Below are positions 32,634-41,967 of a stretch of 64,000 nt of DNA, piece after piece. The notes under the pieces are model-generated. The model did no database searches. It saw only the letters and a list, made by a program, of their open reading frames with translations, and was not told where the DNA came from. The DNA lies in the NCBI RefSeq assembly GCF_903645305.1, contig NZ_CAHJXO010000003.1, positions 248,001-312,000 on the forward strand. The letters are read 5' to 3'. How positions within the stretch are numbered: position 1 is the first letter of the stretch; each line of letters opens with the position of its first letter. This DNA is from Corynebacterium sp. Marseille-P4321 (GTDB lineage Bacteria; Actinomycetota; Actinomycetes; Mycobacteriales; Mycobacteriaceae). A program made the translations under genes and the position numbers.

Positions 32634-33650
32634 ATGTCCGAACAGCGCGACTTCCTCGCGCAATGGTCCATCTCGCACGGCAACCTGCGCCGCTTCCTCG
32701 AAGACACCGCGCTGCCGCCCATCGGCGACGACGCGCAGCGCACCGCCGGTGAAGCCGCCGTGGCCGCCGCCGTGGAGGACACCTTCGGCCTCAAACTCGA
32801 GGACTTCGCGCTTGGTGTGGATTCCGTCGGCGGCGCATTCGCCAGCGCGGGCCGGCAAAAGATCACTCAGCCGGACCCAGAGGTGCCCCAGGACACCGAG
32901 GCAGCCGCGTTCTTCGACGTGGACAACACTCTCATCCAGGGCTCTTCGCTCATCGTCTTGGCCGAGGGGCTGTTCCGCAAGCGCTTCATCACGCTGAAAG
33001 AACTCCTGCCCGCCCTGCGTAAACAGCTGCGCTTCCGCCTGTCCGGCTCCGAAAACGCCGACGACATCGCGGAGGGCCGCGAACAGGCGCTGGAGATCGT
33101 GAAGGGAAAAAACGTCGAGGATTTGAAGGAGGCGTGCCGGGAGATCGTCGATAAGCACATGCTCGACAAATCCTACGAAGCCACCGTGGAACTCGCCTCC
33201 ATGCACCTCGCCGCGGGCCAGCAGGTCTGGCTCGTGTCCGCGACCCCCGTGCAGATCGGCCAAGCGCTCGCCGAACGCCTCGGCTTCACCGGCGCGCTGG
33301 GCACCGTGGCGGAAGAAAAAGACGGCAAATTTACGGGCCGCCTCGTCGGCGACATCCTGCACGGCCCCGGCAAGCAGCACGCAGTCGCCGCGCTCGCAGC
33401 GCTGCAGAAGCTCGACTTGGAGCAGTGCACCGCCTACTCCGACTCCATCAACGACCTGCCCATGCTGGAAATGGTCGGCTCGCCGGTGGCCATCAACCCG
33501 GACCGCGCGCTGCGCCGCCACGCCGAGGAGCAGGGCTGGGCTGTGCGCGACTACCGCTCCATGCGCCGCGCCGTGAAACGCGCCGCCGCCCCAGCCGCCC
33601 TCATCGGGCTTGTTGGCTGGGGCGTGTGGCGGCGGCGGAAAAAACGCTAG
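32634..33650 (+). CDS. HAD-IB family phosphatase (SerB-like)
   Basis: 338 residues from the ATG at 32634. A helical N-terminal region of about 90 residues precedes the HAD core: FFDVDNTLIQGSS (nucleophile Asp at about residue 96), the Ser of LVSATP, and YSDSINDLPMLE with the metal-binding Asp pair. It is close in form to the SerB-like HAD-IB proteins of actinobacteria, which may be phosphoserine or other small-molecule phosphatases. The last 35 residues are a likely membrane helix with a basic end (LIGLVGWGVWRRRKKR), so the protein may be tethered. It is divergent from the glutaredoxin-like gene. Confidence 0.8.
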   Translation: MSEQRDFLAQWSISHGNLRRFLEDTALPPIGDDAQRTAGEAAVAAAVEDTFGLKLEDFALGVDSVGGAFASAGRQKITQPDPEVPQDTEAAAFFDVDNTLIQGSSLIVLAEGLFRKRFITLKELLPALRKQLRFRLSGSENADDIAEGREQALEIVKGKNVEDLKEACREIVDKHMLDKSYEATVELASMHLAAGQQVWLVSATPVQIGQALAERLGFTGALGTVAEEKDGKFTGRLVGDILHGPGKQHAVAALAALQKLDLEQCTAYSDSINDLPMLEMVGSPVAINPDRALRRHAEEQGWAVRDYRSMRRAVKRAAAPAALIGLVGWGVWRRRKKR

Positions 33651-33654
33651 TTTT

Positions 33655-34941
33655 TTACTTCTTCGGGTTCGAAGCCTCGATGGTGGTCGAACCACCTGCG
33701 GTTTCCTCCGGGCGGATCTGGCGGTCCTCCGGCTCCATGGCGTAATCCGGCGAGTAGATGCAGTGCGTCTTGCCGAACACCGACGGCATGCAGTAGTTGT
33801 TGTGGTCGCACAGTGTGCGGTAGTTGCCGTTCGCCTGGATCTTCTTCACCATGTCGGGCTCGCGCAGCAGCGCACGGCCGATTTCGAAGAACTCGAAACC
33901 CTCGGCGTAGCCCTTCTCGAAGTGCTCGCGCTGCGTCAGGCCGCCGAGCAGAATCAGCTTGGAGTTGTGCACCTTGTCCAGGAACTGGCGGGCGTCGTCG
34001 AACATGTACATGTCCTTGTACTCGAAGTCGCCCAGCATCGGCTTGCCGAACATGCGCACACCCACGTTGAAGGGGAACGGCATGTGCTCCGCGAAGCCCT
34101 TCAGCGGCGGGTCGCCGCGGAACAGCCACATCTGGCGCAGCACCGAGGAACCCTGGGTGAGCAGGATCGCGTCGACGTTGCCGTCCGCGTCCAGCATCTG
34201 CGCCGTCTGCAGCGAATCCGGCAGCTCGATGGAGCCCGGGATGCCGTCCGTCATGGACATCTTGGCGATGATGGCCACGTCGTCGCCCACGCGCTCCTTC
34301 ACCGCCGCCGCGATCTCGCGCGCGAAGCGGGAGCGGTTCTCGATGTTGCCGCCGTACTCGTCGTCGCGGCGGTTGATCCAGCCGGACAGGAAGGAGCTGG
34401 GCAGGTAGAGGTGGCCGAAGTGCAGCTCAAGCGCGTCGAACCCTGCCTCGGCTGCCAGCTCTGCGGCGTCGGCGAACTCGCGCACCGCCGTCTTGATCTC
34501 GCTCTTGTCAATACCGCGGCAGTAGTTGAAGCTGGTCGGGTTGATGAACCGGCTCGGCGCCCACGGCGTCTCGCCGATCTGCTGGCGGGTAGCCACCGGG
34601 CCCGCATGCCCCAGCTGCGCCGACGCCTTCGCACCGTGCTGGTGCATGGTGGCGGTGAAGTCCTTCAGACCCGGCAGCGCGTCCTTGGACATGAGGATCT
34701 GACCCGGGGCGGAGAATCCCTTCGGGGAGGTCGCGCAGTACGCCAGGGTGGTCATGCCAACCCCACCTGCGGCGAAGCCCTCATGGTAAGCGATGAGTTC
34801 GTCGGTGACCTTGCCGTCCGGGGAACGCCCCTCGGAGGTGGCGGCCTTGATGAAGCGGTTGCGCAGCTCGACCGGGCCGAGCGTAGCCGGCTCGAAGATG
34901 GCGTCGGGGTTTCTGTTGCCCGCGTTGTTAGCGGTAGTCAT
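33655..34941 (-). CDS. NADH:flavin oxidoreductase, old yellow enzyme family
   Basis: 428 residues from the ATG at 34941, with AAAGGA about 8 bases upstream. A TIM-barrel flavoprotein: the entry LGPVELRNRFIKAATSEGR, substrate-side residues in AQLGHAGP, and the barrel strand ending with FDALELHFGHLYLPSSFLSG are visible. The usual second domain with a 4Fe-4S cluster and FAD is missing, so it is the short OYE type, although it continues a little beyond the barrel. It would reduce electrophilic alkenes using NAD(P)H and FMN. The true substrate is unknown. Confidence 0.8.
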   Translation of the reverse strand: MTTANNAGNRNPDAIFEPATLGPVELRNRFIKAATSEGRSPDGKVTDELIAYHEGFAAGGVGMTTLAYCATSPKGFSAPGQILMSKDALPGLKDFTATMHQHGAKASAQLGHAGPVATRQQIGETPWAPSRFINPTSFNYCRGIDKSEIKTAVREFADAAELAAEAGFDALELHFGHLYLPSSFLSGWINRRDDEYGGNIENRSRFAREIAAAVKERVGDDVAIIAKMSMTDGIPGSIELPDSLQTAQMLDADGNVDAILLTQGSSVLRQMWLFRGDPPLKGFAEHMPFPFNVGVRMFGKPMLGDFEYKDMYMFDDARQFLDKVHNSKLILLGGLTQREHFEKGYAEGFEFFEIGRALLREPDMVKKIQANGNYRTLCDHNNYCMPSVFGKTHCIYSPDYAMEPEDRQIRPEETAGGSTTIEASNPKK

Positions 34942-35020
34942 TGCTCGGTCCTTTCGGTCTGAGACGTAAACGAGTATTGACCCTTCCCATCTTAAGAAAC
35001 TGCAGGTTGGCGCGGGCATG

Positions 35021-35048
35021 AAAAAACCCGCCTTTTTTCGGGCGGGTT
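35021..35048 (-). terminator. Rho-independent terminator of the bS22 gene
   Basis: On the minus strand AACCCGCC pairs with GGCGGGTT around CGAAAAAA, followed by TTTTTT (35026-35021). It lies 11 bases after the bS22 stop. Confidence 0.85.
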
Positions 35049-35058
35049 GTTGCGGGGC

Positions 35059-35160
35059 TTACTTGCCCAGCTTACGACGCTGCACGCGGGTGCGGCGGAG
35101 CATCTTGCGGTGCTTCTTCTTCGACATACGCTTGCGGCGCTTCTTAATCACGGAACCCAT
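35059..35160 (-). CDS. small basic ribosomal protein bS22 (AURKAIP1/COX24 type)
   Basis: A 33-residue protein starting with ATG at 35160, preceded by GAGGAGAG. The sequence is almost only Lys and Arg with short hydrophobic spots: [19 protein letters not shown] opens it and it ends RRKLGK. This is the conserved actinobacterial small-subunit protein bS22, seen in the mycobacterial ribosome. It is easily missed because of its size. It has its own terminator and lies alone between the flavoenzyme and the HTH gene. Confidence 0.9.
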   Translation of the reverse strand: MGSVIKKRRKRMSKKKHRKMLRRTRVQRRKLGK

Positions 35161-35282
35161 TGGCTCTCCTCTTTTCCTCTAGCTAGTTCGTACGTACGCG
35201 GCCGACGCGGAGGTGCACACTCCGAAAAGTAAAAGGTGCCAGCCTTGAACATGCCAAGCATACAGCCACGTGATTGACCGGC

Positions 35283-35318
35283 AAAAAACTGCGCCTGCCC
35301 CGAACGGGACAGGCGCAG
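35283..35318 (-). terminator. Rho-independent terminator of the HTH gene
   Basis: On the minus strand CTGCGCCTG-TCCC pairs with GGGG-CAGGCGCAG, with a 4-base loop and one bulge, followed by TTTTTT (35288-35283). Confidence 0.9.
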
Positions 35319-35335
35319 CAAAAATACCCGGTTTT

Positions 35336-35527
35336 TTAGCCCACGTCGTAGACGGAGGACTCCAGGTATTCGTTAACCGCGGTTTCGTTCACACGGAACG
35401 AGCGACCCACGCGCACCGCAGGCAGCTCGCCGGAGTGGACGAGACGGTAGACGGTCATCTTCGATACGCGCATGATCTCCGCGACCTCGGCGACCGTCAG
35501 GAACTTTCCTTTTTCTTCATTCACCAA
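35336..35527 (-). CDS. small MerR/excisionase-type helix-turn-helix protein (BldC-like)
   Basis: 63 residues. The whole protein is one winged HTH: FLTVAEVAEIMRVSKMTVYR followed by LVHSGELPAVRVGRSFRV. This is the single-domain form found in phage excisionases and in the actinobacterial regulator BldC. The start is either TTG 35527 or GTG 35524; GAGG lies about 11 bases upstream of the TTG. A short DNA-binding protein of this kind is a conserved neighbour of proC in corynebacteria as I recall, so it is more likely a housekeeping regulator than a phage remnant. Confidence 0.75.
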   Translation of the reverse strand: MVNEEKGKFLTVAEVAEIMRVSKMTVYRLVHSGELPAVRVGRSFRVNETAVNEYLESSVYDVG

Positions 35528-35718
35528 TTGAACTCATACCTCTCGGCACGCGAAACGCGCTGCAGGCTTCCCCTCCTGCAGGTTGGACACGTACGTGCTT
35601 GAACCACCCTAACGTGAAACATGCGCCGAGTGCGACTTAAGTGCCCGAAAATTTTCAAAGTGCAGGCAGTTAACCCACAGCAACAATTGTGAATAGTGGG
35701 ACTGAAGCTACTCCCTAA

Positions 35719-36528
35719 CTACTTCCCCAGCTCCTCAGATCGCCGCGCGCACGCTTCGGTCGCCCGGTAGAACGCACCGCGAATTCCGGACTCCTCCAGC
35801 TCGCGTACCGCGTACGCCGTGGTCCCCGCGGGCGAGGACACACCTGCGCGCAGCCGCACTGGGTCCTGTTCCGCCGCCAGCATCGCGCCCGCGCCCTCGG
35901 CGGTGGTGCACGCGAGGCGCTGGGCTAGGTCGCGGGGCAGGCCGAGGGCCACGCCAGCGTCGACAAGCGCCTCTGCAACCAAAAAGAAGTACGCGGGCCC
36001 GGAGCCAGAGAGCGCCGTGACCGCATCGATGTGCTTCTCCGGCACTTCCACAACATCGCCAGCAGCGAGCAGAAGCTTTTCGACGCCCTCTCGCTGCCCC
36101 TCGTCCACAAAACGGCCGTACGCTACCGCGAGCACGCCCTTGCCCACCAGCATCGGCGTATTCGGCATCACGCGCACGATCGGGGTGCCAGCGGCTGACA
36201 CCGCCTCCTGTATCGCCGCGATAGGGACCCCGGCGGCCATGGACACGAGCACGGTGTGCACTGCGGAGTCCGCCAGTGCCCCGCTGATCTCCTCGGCAAC
36301 GTCGAGAAGCTGCGCCGGCTTCACGCACAAAAACGCCACGTCCGCTTCGCGCACCGCGTCGACGTTGTCGTCGGTGGTGCGCACCCCGTAGCGCTCCGCG
36401 AGTTCCTGGGAGCGCTCCGGCGAGCGGTTCGTGGCGGTGATGGATTCCGGGGTAATGCCCGATGCGACCAGGCCGGAGATAAGTGCCTCGCCGATATTGC
36501 CGACCCCGATGACTGCGATCTTTTCCAT
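35719..36528 (-). CDS. proC: pyrroline-5-carboxylate reductase
   Basis: 269 residues. Rossmann start [20 protein letters not shown] (residues 4-23), the family tail [20 protein letters not shown] (about 161-180) and the substrate-binding [22 protein letters not shown] region near the end are all intact. It makes proline from pyrroline-5-carboxylate with NADPH. The gene lies 57 bases after the 263-residue membrane protein gene, on the same strand, and after ppx. Confidence 0.94.
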   Translation of the reverse strand: MEKIAVIGVGNIGEALISGLVASGITPESITATNRSPERSQELAERYGVRTTDDNVDAVREADVAFLCVKPAQLLDVAEEISGALADSAVHTVLVSMAAGVPIAAIQEAVSAAGTPIVRVMPNTPMLVGKGVLAVAYGRFVDEGQREGVEKLLLAAGDVVEVPEKHIDAVTALSGSGPAYFFLVAEALVDAGVALGLPRDLAQRLACTTAEGAGAMLAAEQDPVRLRAGVSSPAGTTAYAVRELEESGIRGAFYRATEACARRSEELGK

Positions 36529-36585
36529 GCGCCCAACATTAGGCCCACGGGCTCTTCCTAGCGCAGTTAGAGGTTCCTAGCGCAG

Positions 36586-37377
36586 TTAGATCAGTGCAGG
36601 GCCGAACGCCATCACGGCGGCGGCGAGACCGGCGAGCGTCATGGTGAGCCCGTCGCGGCCGGTGCGCATCGCGCGCACGCCGAAGACCACGGCAGCCACC
36701 GCCACCACGGCGAGCAGCGCCGCAACGATGGTCGACGTGTTCGCCCACAGCCACTGGAAGGCCAAGAAGCCCAGCACGCCGATCAGCACGCCGGCAAACA
36801 CCAGCAGCACCATCACGATCGGGTTGATGGAGGCTTCCTCCACCTCGATTTCGCGCACATCCGGGGTCGGCTCGTCGAGCTCGGCTGGCACGTCGGCGGC
36901 CTCCGGCTCGGCGCGGAAGTCCTCGGCGAACGGATCGAAATCGTCCTCCGGCTCCACGGCCACCTCAGGCTCTTCAACAACCGGAATCTCGCCGGTTTCC
37001 GGCTCCGCGGGGCGGGCCGGGGCCGTCTCGGTGACCTTGGGGATCACGGTGGTCTCGCTGGTAGACGGCGCATCTTCCGCAACCGGCTCTTCCACCGGTT
37101 CCGGCTTCGGCAGCTCAATCTTGCGCGACACCGGAGCAGGGGCCGGCGCAACCTCGGCTGCGGGTTCCGGCGTTTCCTCCGGCGCGTCGAGCGGGTGCGC
37201 GGAGTGCTTTACCTCGTCAGGTTTGACGTCGACCTTCTTGAAAGAGTCGGTGAGCTCGGCGACGGTCACGCCGCCTTCGTCCAGGCTGCGGCGACGACGC
37301 GGACGCTTGCGGGCCTCCGGGTTTTCCTTTTCTGCCCGGGCGAGGAGCTCCGCAACCGTGAGCTGTTTGTCAGACAT
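36586..37377 (-). CDS. membrane protein with acidic Pro/Glu-rich region and TVAEL repeats (Rv0497-like)
   Basis: 263 residues. The N-terminus has two copies of a short motif, LTVAELLARA (residues 5-14) and VTVAELTDSF (about 37-46), on both sides of a basic patch (RKRPRRRRSLDEGG). A long low-complexity stretch rich in Glu, Pro and Ala runs to about residue 185, and three membrane helices close the protein. The same order beside ppx and proC is known for Mycobacterium tuberculosis Rv0497 (function unknown), so this is likely its orthologue. A large cytoplasmic disordered region with a membrane anchor suggests a regulatory or scaffold role. It shares one base with the end of ppx. Confidence 0.75.
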   Translation of the reverse strand: MSDKQLTVAELLARAEKENPEARKRPRRRRSLDEGGVTVAELTDSFKKVDVKPDEVKHSAHPLDAPEETPEPAAEVAPAPAPVSRKIELPKPEPVEEPVAEDAPSTSETTVIPKVTETAPARPAEPETGEIPVVEEPEVAVEPEDDFDPFAEDFRAEPEAADVPAELDEPTPDVREIEVEEASINPIVMVLLVFAGVLIGVLGFLAFQWLWANTSTIVAALLAVVAVAAVVFGVRAMRTGRDGLTMTLAGLAAAVMAFGPALI

Positions 37378-38333
37378 TAGTTGTCGTCTCCTTTATCGGC
37401 TTTCAGGTCGGCGCCCTGGTCGATCCTTCGCAGGATCACGCCTTCGCGCAACGCCCACGGGCAGATATCTAACGTATCAATATTCAGCGCCCGCATCGCG
37501 GCTTCCGCGACGAGTGCACCCGCAACAATCTGGTGCGAGCGGTCCGAGTTGATGCCTTCCAGCTCCGCACGGTCGGCTGCCGTCATGCGAGAGATGAACG
37601 CGATGAGCTGGCGCAGACCCGGCGCGGTGAGGGTGCGCTGCACGTGCGGGCCTGCCGACGACGGCGCGGCACCGGTCAGGCGCGCCAGCGAACGGAACGT
37701 TTTCGACGTGCCCACCGCCAGGCCAGCCTCGCCGAGCGCCTTGAAGTCATCTGCCACGCTGGCAAGCTCAGCATCGATGTAGTCGCGCAGCATGTTGATC
37801 TTCTTGCGCTCCGGCGGGTCGGTGTCGAACCACTCGTGGGTCAAACGCCCCGCACCGAGGTCGAGCGAGACCGCCAGGTCCGGCATCTCCTCGGTGCCGG
37901 TGGAGATCTCAAGCGAGCCGCCGCCGATGTCCAGGTTCGTGATGCGGCCGGCCGACCAGCCGTACCAGCGGCGCGCAGCGAGGAACGTCAGCCGCGCCTC
38001 CTCGTTGCCGGAGAGCACCCGCAACTTCACGCCGGTCTTCTTCTCCACCCGCTTGAGCACCTCGTCCGAGTTCGTCGCAGAGCGCACCGCGGACGTGGCG
38101 AACGCATGCAGCTCCTCGCATTTGAGATTCTCGGAGAGATCGGCTGCCTCCTGGACAGCGTCGATAAGCTTCTCAATGCCCTTGTCCTCGATGTTGCCCT
38201 TCTTGTCCAGCAACTCCACAAGGCGCAACGGCTGCTTCCAGTCGCTCATCGGGGTGGGGCGGCCACCGCTATACGCATCGACCGCCACAAGGTGGACGGT
38301 GTTCGAGCCGACGTCTAATACACCTAATCGCAC
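37377..38333 (-). CDS. ppx: Ppx/GppA family exopolyphosphatase
   Basis: 318 residues. ASKHA fold: [18 protein letters not shown] (residues 3-20), the Glu and Gly-rich [11 protein letters not shown] loop (about 133-143) and [10 protein letters not shown] are in place. Members hydrolyse polyphosphate or pppGpp. The short form without the second domain matches the mycobacterial Rv0496 type. Its gene is the first of the ppx, membrane protein, proC series. Confidence 0.9.
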   Translation of the reverse strand: MRLGVLDVGSNTVHLVAVDAYSGGRPTPMSDWKQPLRLVELLDKKGNIEDKGIEKLIDAVQEAADLSENLKCEELHAFATSAVRSATNSDEVLKRVEKKTGVKLRVLSGNEEARLTFLAARRWYGWSAGRITNLDIGGGSLEISTGTEEMPDLAVSLDLGAGRLTHEWFDTDPPERKKINMLRDYIDAELASVADDFKALGEAGLAVGTSKTFRSLARLTGAAPSSAGPHVQRTLTAPGLRQLIAFISRMTAADRAELEGINSDRSHQIVAGALVAEAAMRALNIDTLDICPWALREGVILRRIDQGADLKADKGDDN

Positions 38334-38366
38334 GCCCCTAGGTTAACGGGTCTACGGTACCGAGGT

Positions 38367-39269
38367 GTGAATCAACCAGCCCCGAAGCCCGTTTTTCTCG
38401 GCTTTCCCGCCGATTCCCCCGCCGGACGCTCCATAAGTGCCGGCCGTGAAACCCCGCCCGACTTCCCCCGCGAGTGGTTCGAATTCGTCCACCCGGACGA
38501 CCCCACCCGCCTGTTCACCATCGACCTCACCTGGCTCGAATCCACCTGGTCGTGCCGCTTCGGCACCCCCGAATGCCTGGGCATCGACGAGACGAACTCC
38601 GCCGTCGGCTGCTGCAACCACGGCGCCTACATCGCCGACGAGGAAGACCGCGACACCGTCTACGAGGTAGTAAAAGCCATGGACAAGAAGTTCTGGCAGC
38701 TGCGCCCCGCAGACACCGACGAGTTCTTCGCCGCGGGCGACCCCACGTGGCTCGAGCCGTGGTTGGAGTACGACGACACCGACCCGGAGGAAGACCCGGA
38801 AGGCCCGCACATCAAAACCAAAGTGATCGACGGCGCATGCATCTTCGCCAACCGCCCCGGGCACGAGACCGGCACCGGTTGCGCCCTGCACCAGTGGGCG
38901 GTGGCGGAGGGGCGCGACATCGTCGGCTCGAAACCCGAGGTGTGCTGGCAGGTGCCGTTCTCACGCGAGGATTCTTGGGAGGAGCGCTCCGACGGCCAGG
39001 AGATCCTGCGCACCACCATCGGCGAGTACGACCGGCGCCAATGGGGCGGCGGCGGCGAGGATTTCGACTGGTGGTGCACCGCAGCGCCGAACTGCCACAG
39101 CGGCTCCACCCCCGTGTGGCGCTCCATGGCCACCGAGCTCGCCGCGCTCATCGGCGACAAGCCCTACGAGATCGTGGCGCAGCATTGCGCAAAGAGGGCA
39201 AAGCTTGACGACGAGCTCAAGGCGACCCACCCCGCGACAGACGCGGCGAAAAGTTCGCGAAAAGTTTAG
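38367..39269 (+). CDS. cysteine-rich protein of unknown function
   Basis: 300 residues from a GTG at 38367 with CGAGGT upstream. I do not recognise a named family. It carries about ten cysteines in a regular layout: CRFGTPECLG (about residues 64-73), GCCNHG (82-87), CIFANRPGHETGTGCALHQW (about 151-170), CW, and CTAAPNCHSG (about 229-238), plus a final HC. The Cys/His spacing suggests a bound Zn or Fe-S cluster, somewhat like YkgJ/DUF3109-type proteins. There is no signal peptide or membrane segment. It is divergent from ppx and its last four bases overlap the end of regX3. Confidence 0.7.
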   Translation: MNQPAPKPVFLGFPADSPAGRSISAGRETPPDFPREWFEFVHPDDPTRLFTIDLTWLESTWSCRFGTPECLGIDETNSAVGCCNHGAYIADEEDRDTVYEVVKAMDKKFWQLRPADTDEFFAAGDPTWLEPWLEYDDTDPEEDPEGPHIKTKVIDGACIFANRPGHETGTGCALHQWAVAEGRDIVGSKPEVCWQVPFSREDSWEERSDGQEILRTTIGEYDRRQWGGGGEDFDWWCTAAPNCHSGSTPVWRSMATELAALIGDKPYEIVAQHCAKRAKLDDELKATHPATDAAKSSRKV

Positions 39270-39955
39270 GCCTCAAACTTGTAGCCCAGGCCACGGACGG
39301 TGACCAGCTGAGTAGGCCTAGATGGCTCCGCCTCAATCTTGGTGCGCAGGCGCTTCACGTGCACGTCCAGGGTCTTGGTGTCGCCGACGTAATCGGCGCC
39401 CCAGATGCGGTCGATGAGCTGGCCGCGGGTCAGCACGCGGCCGGCGTTGCGCATGAGGTATTCCAACAGGTCGAACTCTTTAAGCGGCATGGGCACCGGG
39501 TGCCCGTCGACAAGCACTGTGTGCCTCTCAACATCCATTTGCACCCTGCCGGCCTCGAGGATCTGCTTATCGACCTCTTCGACAACCTCGGACTCGGGGC
39601 CGCGGCGCAGCACCGCGCGGATGCGGGCGACCAGCTCGCGGGTGGAGTACGGTTTCGTGACGTAGTCGTCCGCGCCGAGCTCTAAGCCCACCACCTTGTC
39701 AATCTCCGAGTCGCGGGCGGTGACCATGATGATCGGCACCGAAGACTCGGCGCGGATGCGCTTGCACACCTCGGTGCCGCTCATGCCGGGCAACATGAGG
39801 TCCAGCAGCACCAGATCCACGGCCTCATCGCCGAACTTCTGCAGCGCCGTCTGCCCGTCCGGGGCAACAATCGTGTCAAAGCCCTCCTTCTGCAGGAGGT
39901 AGGCGAGCGGGTCGGAGAGGGTCTCTTCATCCTCAACGATAAGAATGGTTGTCAC
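39266..39955 (-). CDS. regX3: two-component response regulator RegX3
   Basis: 229 residues. Receiver domain: IVEDEETLSDPLAYLLQ at the start, phospho-acceptor Asp in LVLLDLMLPGMSGTEVCK (about residue 52), Thr in IMVTARDSE and Lys in DDYVTKPYS. The OmpR/PhoB winged-helix domain follows (LLEYLMRNAGRVLTRGQLID...VHVKRLRTKIE). Its partner kinase gene senX3 lies directly upstream. In mycobacteria SenX3-RegX3 responds to phosphate shortage; the role in corynebacteria may differ. Only the stop codons are close to the divergent cysteine-rich gene. Confidence 0.93.
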   Translation of the reverse strand: MTTILIVEDEETLSDPLAYLLQKEGFDTIVAPDGQTALQKFGDEAVDLVLLDLMLPGMSGTEVCKRIRAESSVPIIMVTARDSEIDKVVGLELGADDYVTKPYSTRELVARIRAVLRRGPESEVVEEVDKQILEAGRVQMDVERHTVLVDGHPVPMPLKEFDLLEYLMRNAGRVLTRGQLIDRIWGADYVGDTKTLDVHVKRLRTKIEAEPSRPTQLVTVRGLGYKFEA

Positions 39956-41149
39956 TTACAGCTCCTCCACCTTCTCGGTCACCTGATCGGGCATTTTCTC
40001 ACGGGCCGACTCCGGGTCGAAGATCGGCAGCTCAATGGTGAACGTCGAACCGGTGCCCGGCCTTGACCACAACTTTATGCTACCGCCGTGGTTAGCCACC
40101 ACATGCTTCACGATTGCCAACCCGAGGCCGGTGCCGCCCGTGGAGCGCGAGCGCGCCTTGTCCACCCGGTAGAAACGCTCGAACACCCGCTTCTGGTCGT
40201 CCGGCGCGATGCCGATGCCGCGGTCGGTGACCCGGATCAGCACCACTTCCTCCCGCACGACCTTCTGCGTCACCGACACCGGCTGGCCGTTCGGCGAGTA
40301 GTTGATGGCGTTCGAGATGAGGTTGGCTACCGCCACTGTGAGCATCGAACGGTCCGCCATCACGCGGATGCCGGACGGTGCACCCACGTTGATTTCAATG
40401 TCCCGGTTCTCCGCCGTGACAAGGTTGCGCGACACCGCGTCCGCGATCACATCGTCGACACGCGCCGGCGCCATGTCCGGCAGCGCTTCAGCGCCCTGCA
40501 GCTTGGACAGCGAGATCAAATCCGTGATCATGTCGCCCATCCGCAGCGCCTCTTTTTGCAGCTTGCCGCCGAAGTACTCCACCGTCTCCGGGTCCGTCGG
40601 GTCCTGCAGCAGCGCCTCGGCGAGCAGCGACATGCCGCCCACCGGCGTTTTCAACTCGTGCGAGACGTTTGCCACGAAGTCGCGGCGGGCGTTTTCCATG
40701 CGCACGTTCTCGCTCTCGTCGGAGCCGTAGATCACGGCATAATCGTTCTCAGTGAGCGTGAGCGGGGTGATGAACGCGCGCACGTTGCGGATGCGGCTGC
40801 CGGTGGTGCGCTGCGGCAACTCCAAGTCCAGCACGCGCTGCTCCTGGTCGGCAAAGACCTCGGTGGCAACCTCCCACACCCGCGGGTTGACGGTGCCGTC
40901 GTGCACCAGCGACATGTCGTGGGCGCGTGCGTTGGACAGCATCACCTTGCCAGTGCGGGTGACCACCGCGATGCCGGTGGGTGAACCCTGGGTCACGAGG
41001 TGCAGCGCTTGGCTAATCGTGCTGACCTGGGAGACCTCCCCCGGCTCATCGGCGCGCGTGCGTTCACGCCAGCGGCGCAGCTGCTGCACCGCGACCACCG
41101 CGGGCACGGTGAGCAGCACGCCGAGGAAAAACGCGAGAATCGGCGTCAC
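39956..41149 (-). CDS. senX3: sensor histidine kinase SenX3
   Basis: 397 residues. Start with one membrane helix (FFLGVLLTVPAVVAVQQL), a PAS-like sensing region (about 50-150), then the H box DFVANVSHELKTPVGGMSLL (about residues 158-177), N box AVANLISNAINYSP, G1 DRGIGIAPDD and G2 GGTGLGLAIVKH. The kinase passes phosphate to RegX3, coded by the adjoining gene. In most actinobacteria SenX3 lies beside gpm, as here. Confidence 0.92.
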   Translation of the reverse strand: MTPILAFFLGVLLTVPAVVAVQQLRRWRERTRADEPGEVSQVSTISQALHLVTQGSPTGIAVVTRTGKVMLSNARAHDMSLVHDGTVNPRVWEVATEVFADQEQRVLDLELPQRTTGSRIRNVRAFITPLTLTENDYAVIYGSDESENVRMENARRDFVANVSHELKTPVGGMSLLAEALLQDPTDPETVEYFGGKLQKEALRMGDMITDLISLSKLQGAEALPDMAPARVDDVIADAVSRNLVTAENRDIEINVGAPSGIRVMADRSMLTVAVANLISNAINYSPNGQPVSVTQKVVREEVVLIRVTDRGIGIAPDDQKRVFERFYRVDKARSRSTGGTGLGLAIVKHVVANHGGSIKLWSRPGTGSTFTIELPIFDPESAREKMPDQVTEKVEEL

Positions 41150-41162
41150 GGTTTTAAGGCGT

Positions 41163-41906
41163 TTACTTTCCCTGGTTGGCCACGGCGGCCGCGCCGGCTT
41201 CGGCAGCCTCCGGGTCGAGGTAGGTGCCGCCCGGGTTGAGTACCTTGCCGCGCTCCCCGATCTCGTACACCAGCGGCATGCCGGTCGGGATGTTCAGGCC
41301 AGCAATGTCCTCGTCGGAAATGTTGTCCAGGTACTTCACCAGCGCGCGAAGCGAGTTGCCGTGCGCGGCGAGCATGACGTTTTTGCCCTGCAGCACCTCC
41401 GGCAGAATCGCCGCCTCGTAGTACGGCTGGAAACGCTCGACGACGTCCTTCAAGCACTCGGTGCGCGGGACCTCGGGGAGGAACTTGTAGCGCGGGTCGT
41501 CCGTCTGCGCGTACTGGTTGTCGGTGTCGATCTCCGGCGGCGGGGTGTCGTAGGAGCGACGCCACTGCATGAACTGCTCCTCGCCGTACTCATCGCGGAT
41601 CTCCGCCTTGTTCAGGCCCTGCAGCGCGCCGTAGTGGCGCTCGTTGAGGCGCCAGTTGCGCACCACCGGGATCCAGTGGCGGTCTGCGGCGTTCAGCGAG
41701 ATGTTCGCCGGGCGGATCGCGCGGCGCAGCAGCGAGGTGAACACGATGTCCGGCAGGACATCCTTTTCCACCATGAGCTTGCCCGCGTTTTTCGCCTCGG
41801 CCTCGCCCTGCTCAGTGAGGTCTACATCCACCCAGCCGGTGAACTGGTTGGACTTGTTCCATTCGCTCTGTCCGTGTCGTACAAGAATCAGCTTTCCGTT
41901 GCCCAT
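41163..41906 (-). CDS. gpmA: 2,3-bisphosphoglycerate-dependent phosphoglycerate mutase
   Basis: 247 residues from the ATG at 41906 (the longer frame starts 27 bases upstream). Catalytic [10 protein letters not shown] (about residues 7-16), the [11 protein letters not shown] loop, RRSYDTPPP and [14 protein letters not shown] with the second His are all present. It interconverts 3- and 2-phosphoglycerate in glycolysis. It lies 13 bases upstream of senX3 on the same strand. The N-terminal [12 protein letters not shown] matches the actinobacterial form. Confidence 0.95.
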   Translation of the reverse strand: MGNGKLILVRHGQSEWNKSNQFTGWVDVDLTEQGEAEAKNAGKLMVEKDVLPDIVFTSLLRRAIRPANISLNAADRHWIPVVRNWRLNERHYGALQGLNKAEIRDEYGEEQFMQWRRSYDTPPPEIDTDNQYAQTDDPRYKFLPEVPRTECLKDVVERFQPYYEAAILPEVLQGKNVMLAAHGNSLRALVKYLDNISDEDIAGLNIPTGMPLVYEIGERGKVLNPGGTYLDPEAAEAGAAAVANQGK

Positions 41907-41967
41907 GGCTTCCAGCATGCCACGATTTGGCACAACCCTGCGCGGCAGATGGCGCTAGTGTGTTGTC

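Noticed and set aside
35615..35635. AACGTGAAACATG, half of a parS-like site
   Set aside because: Only one half of TGTTTCACGTGAAACA is present; the other half does not match, so no ParB site can be claimed.
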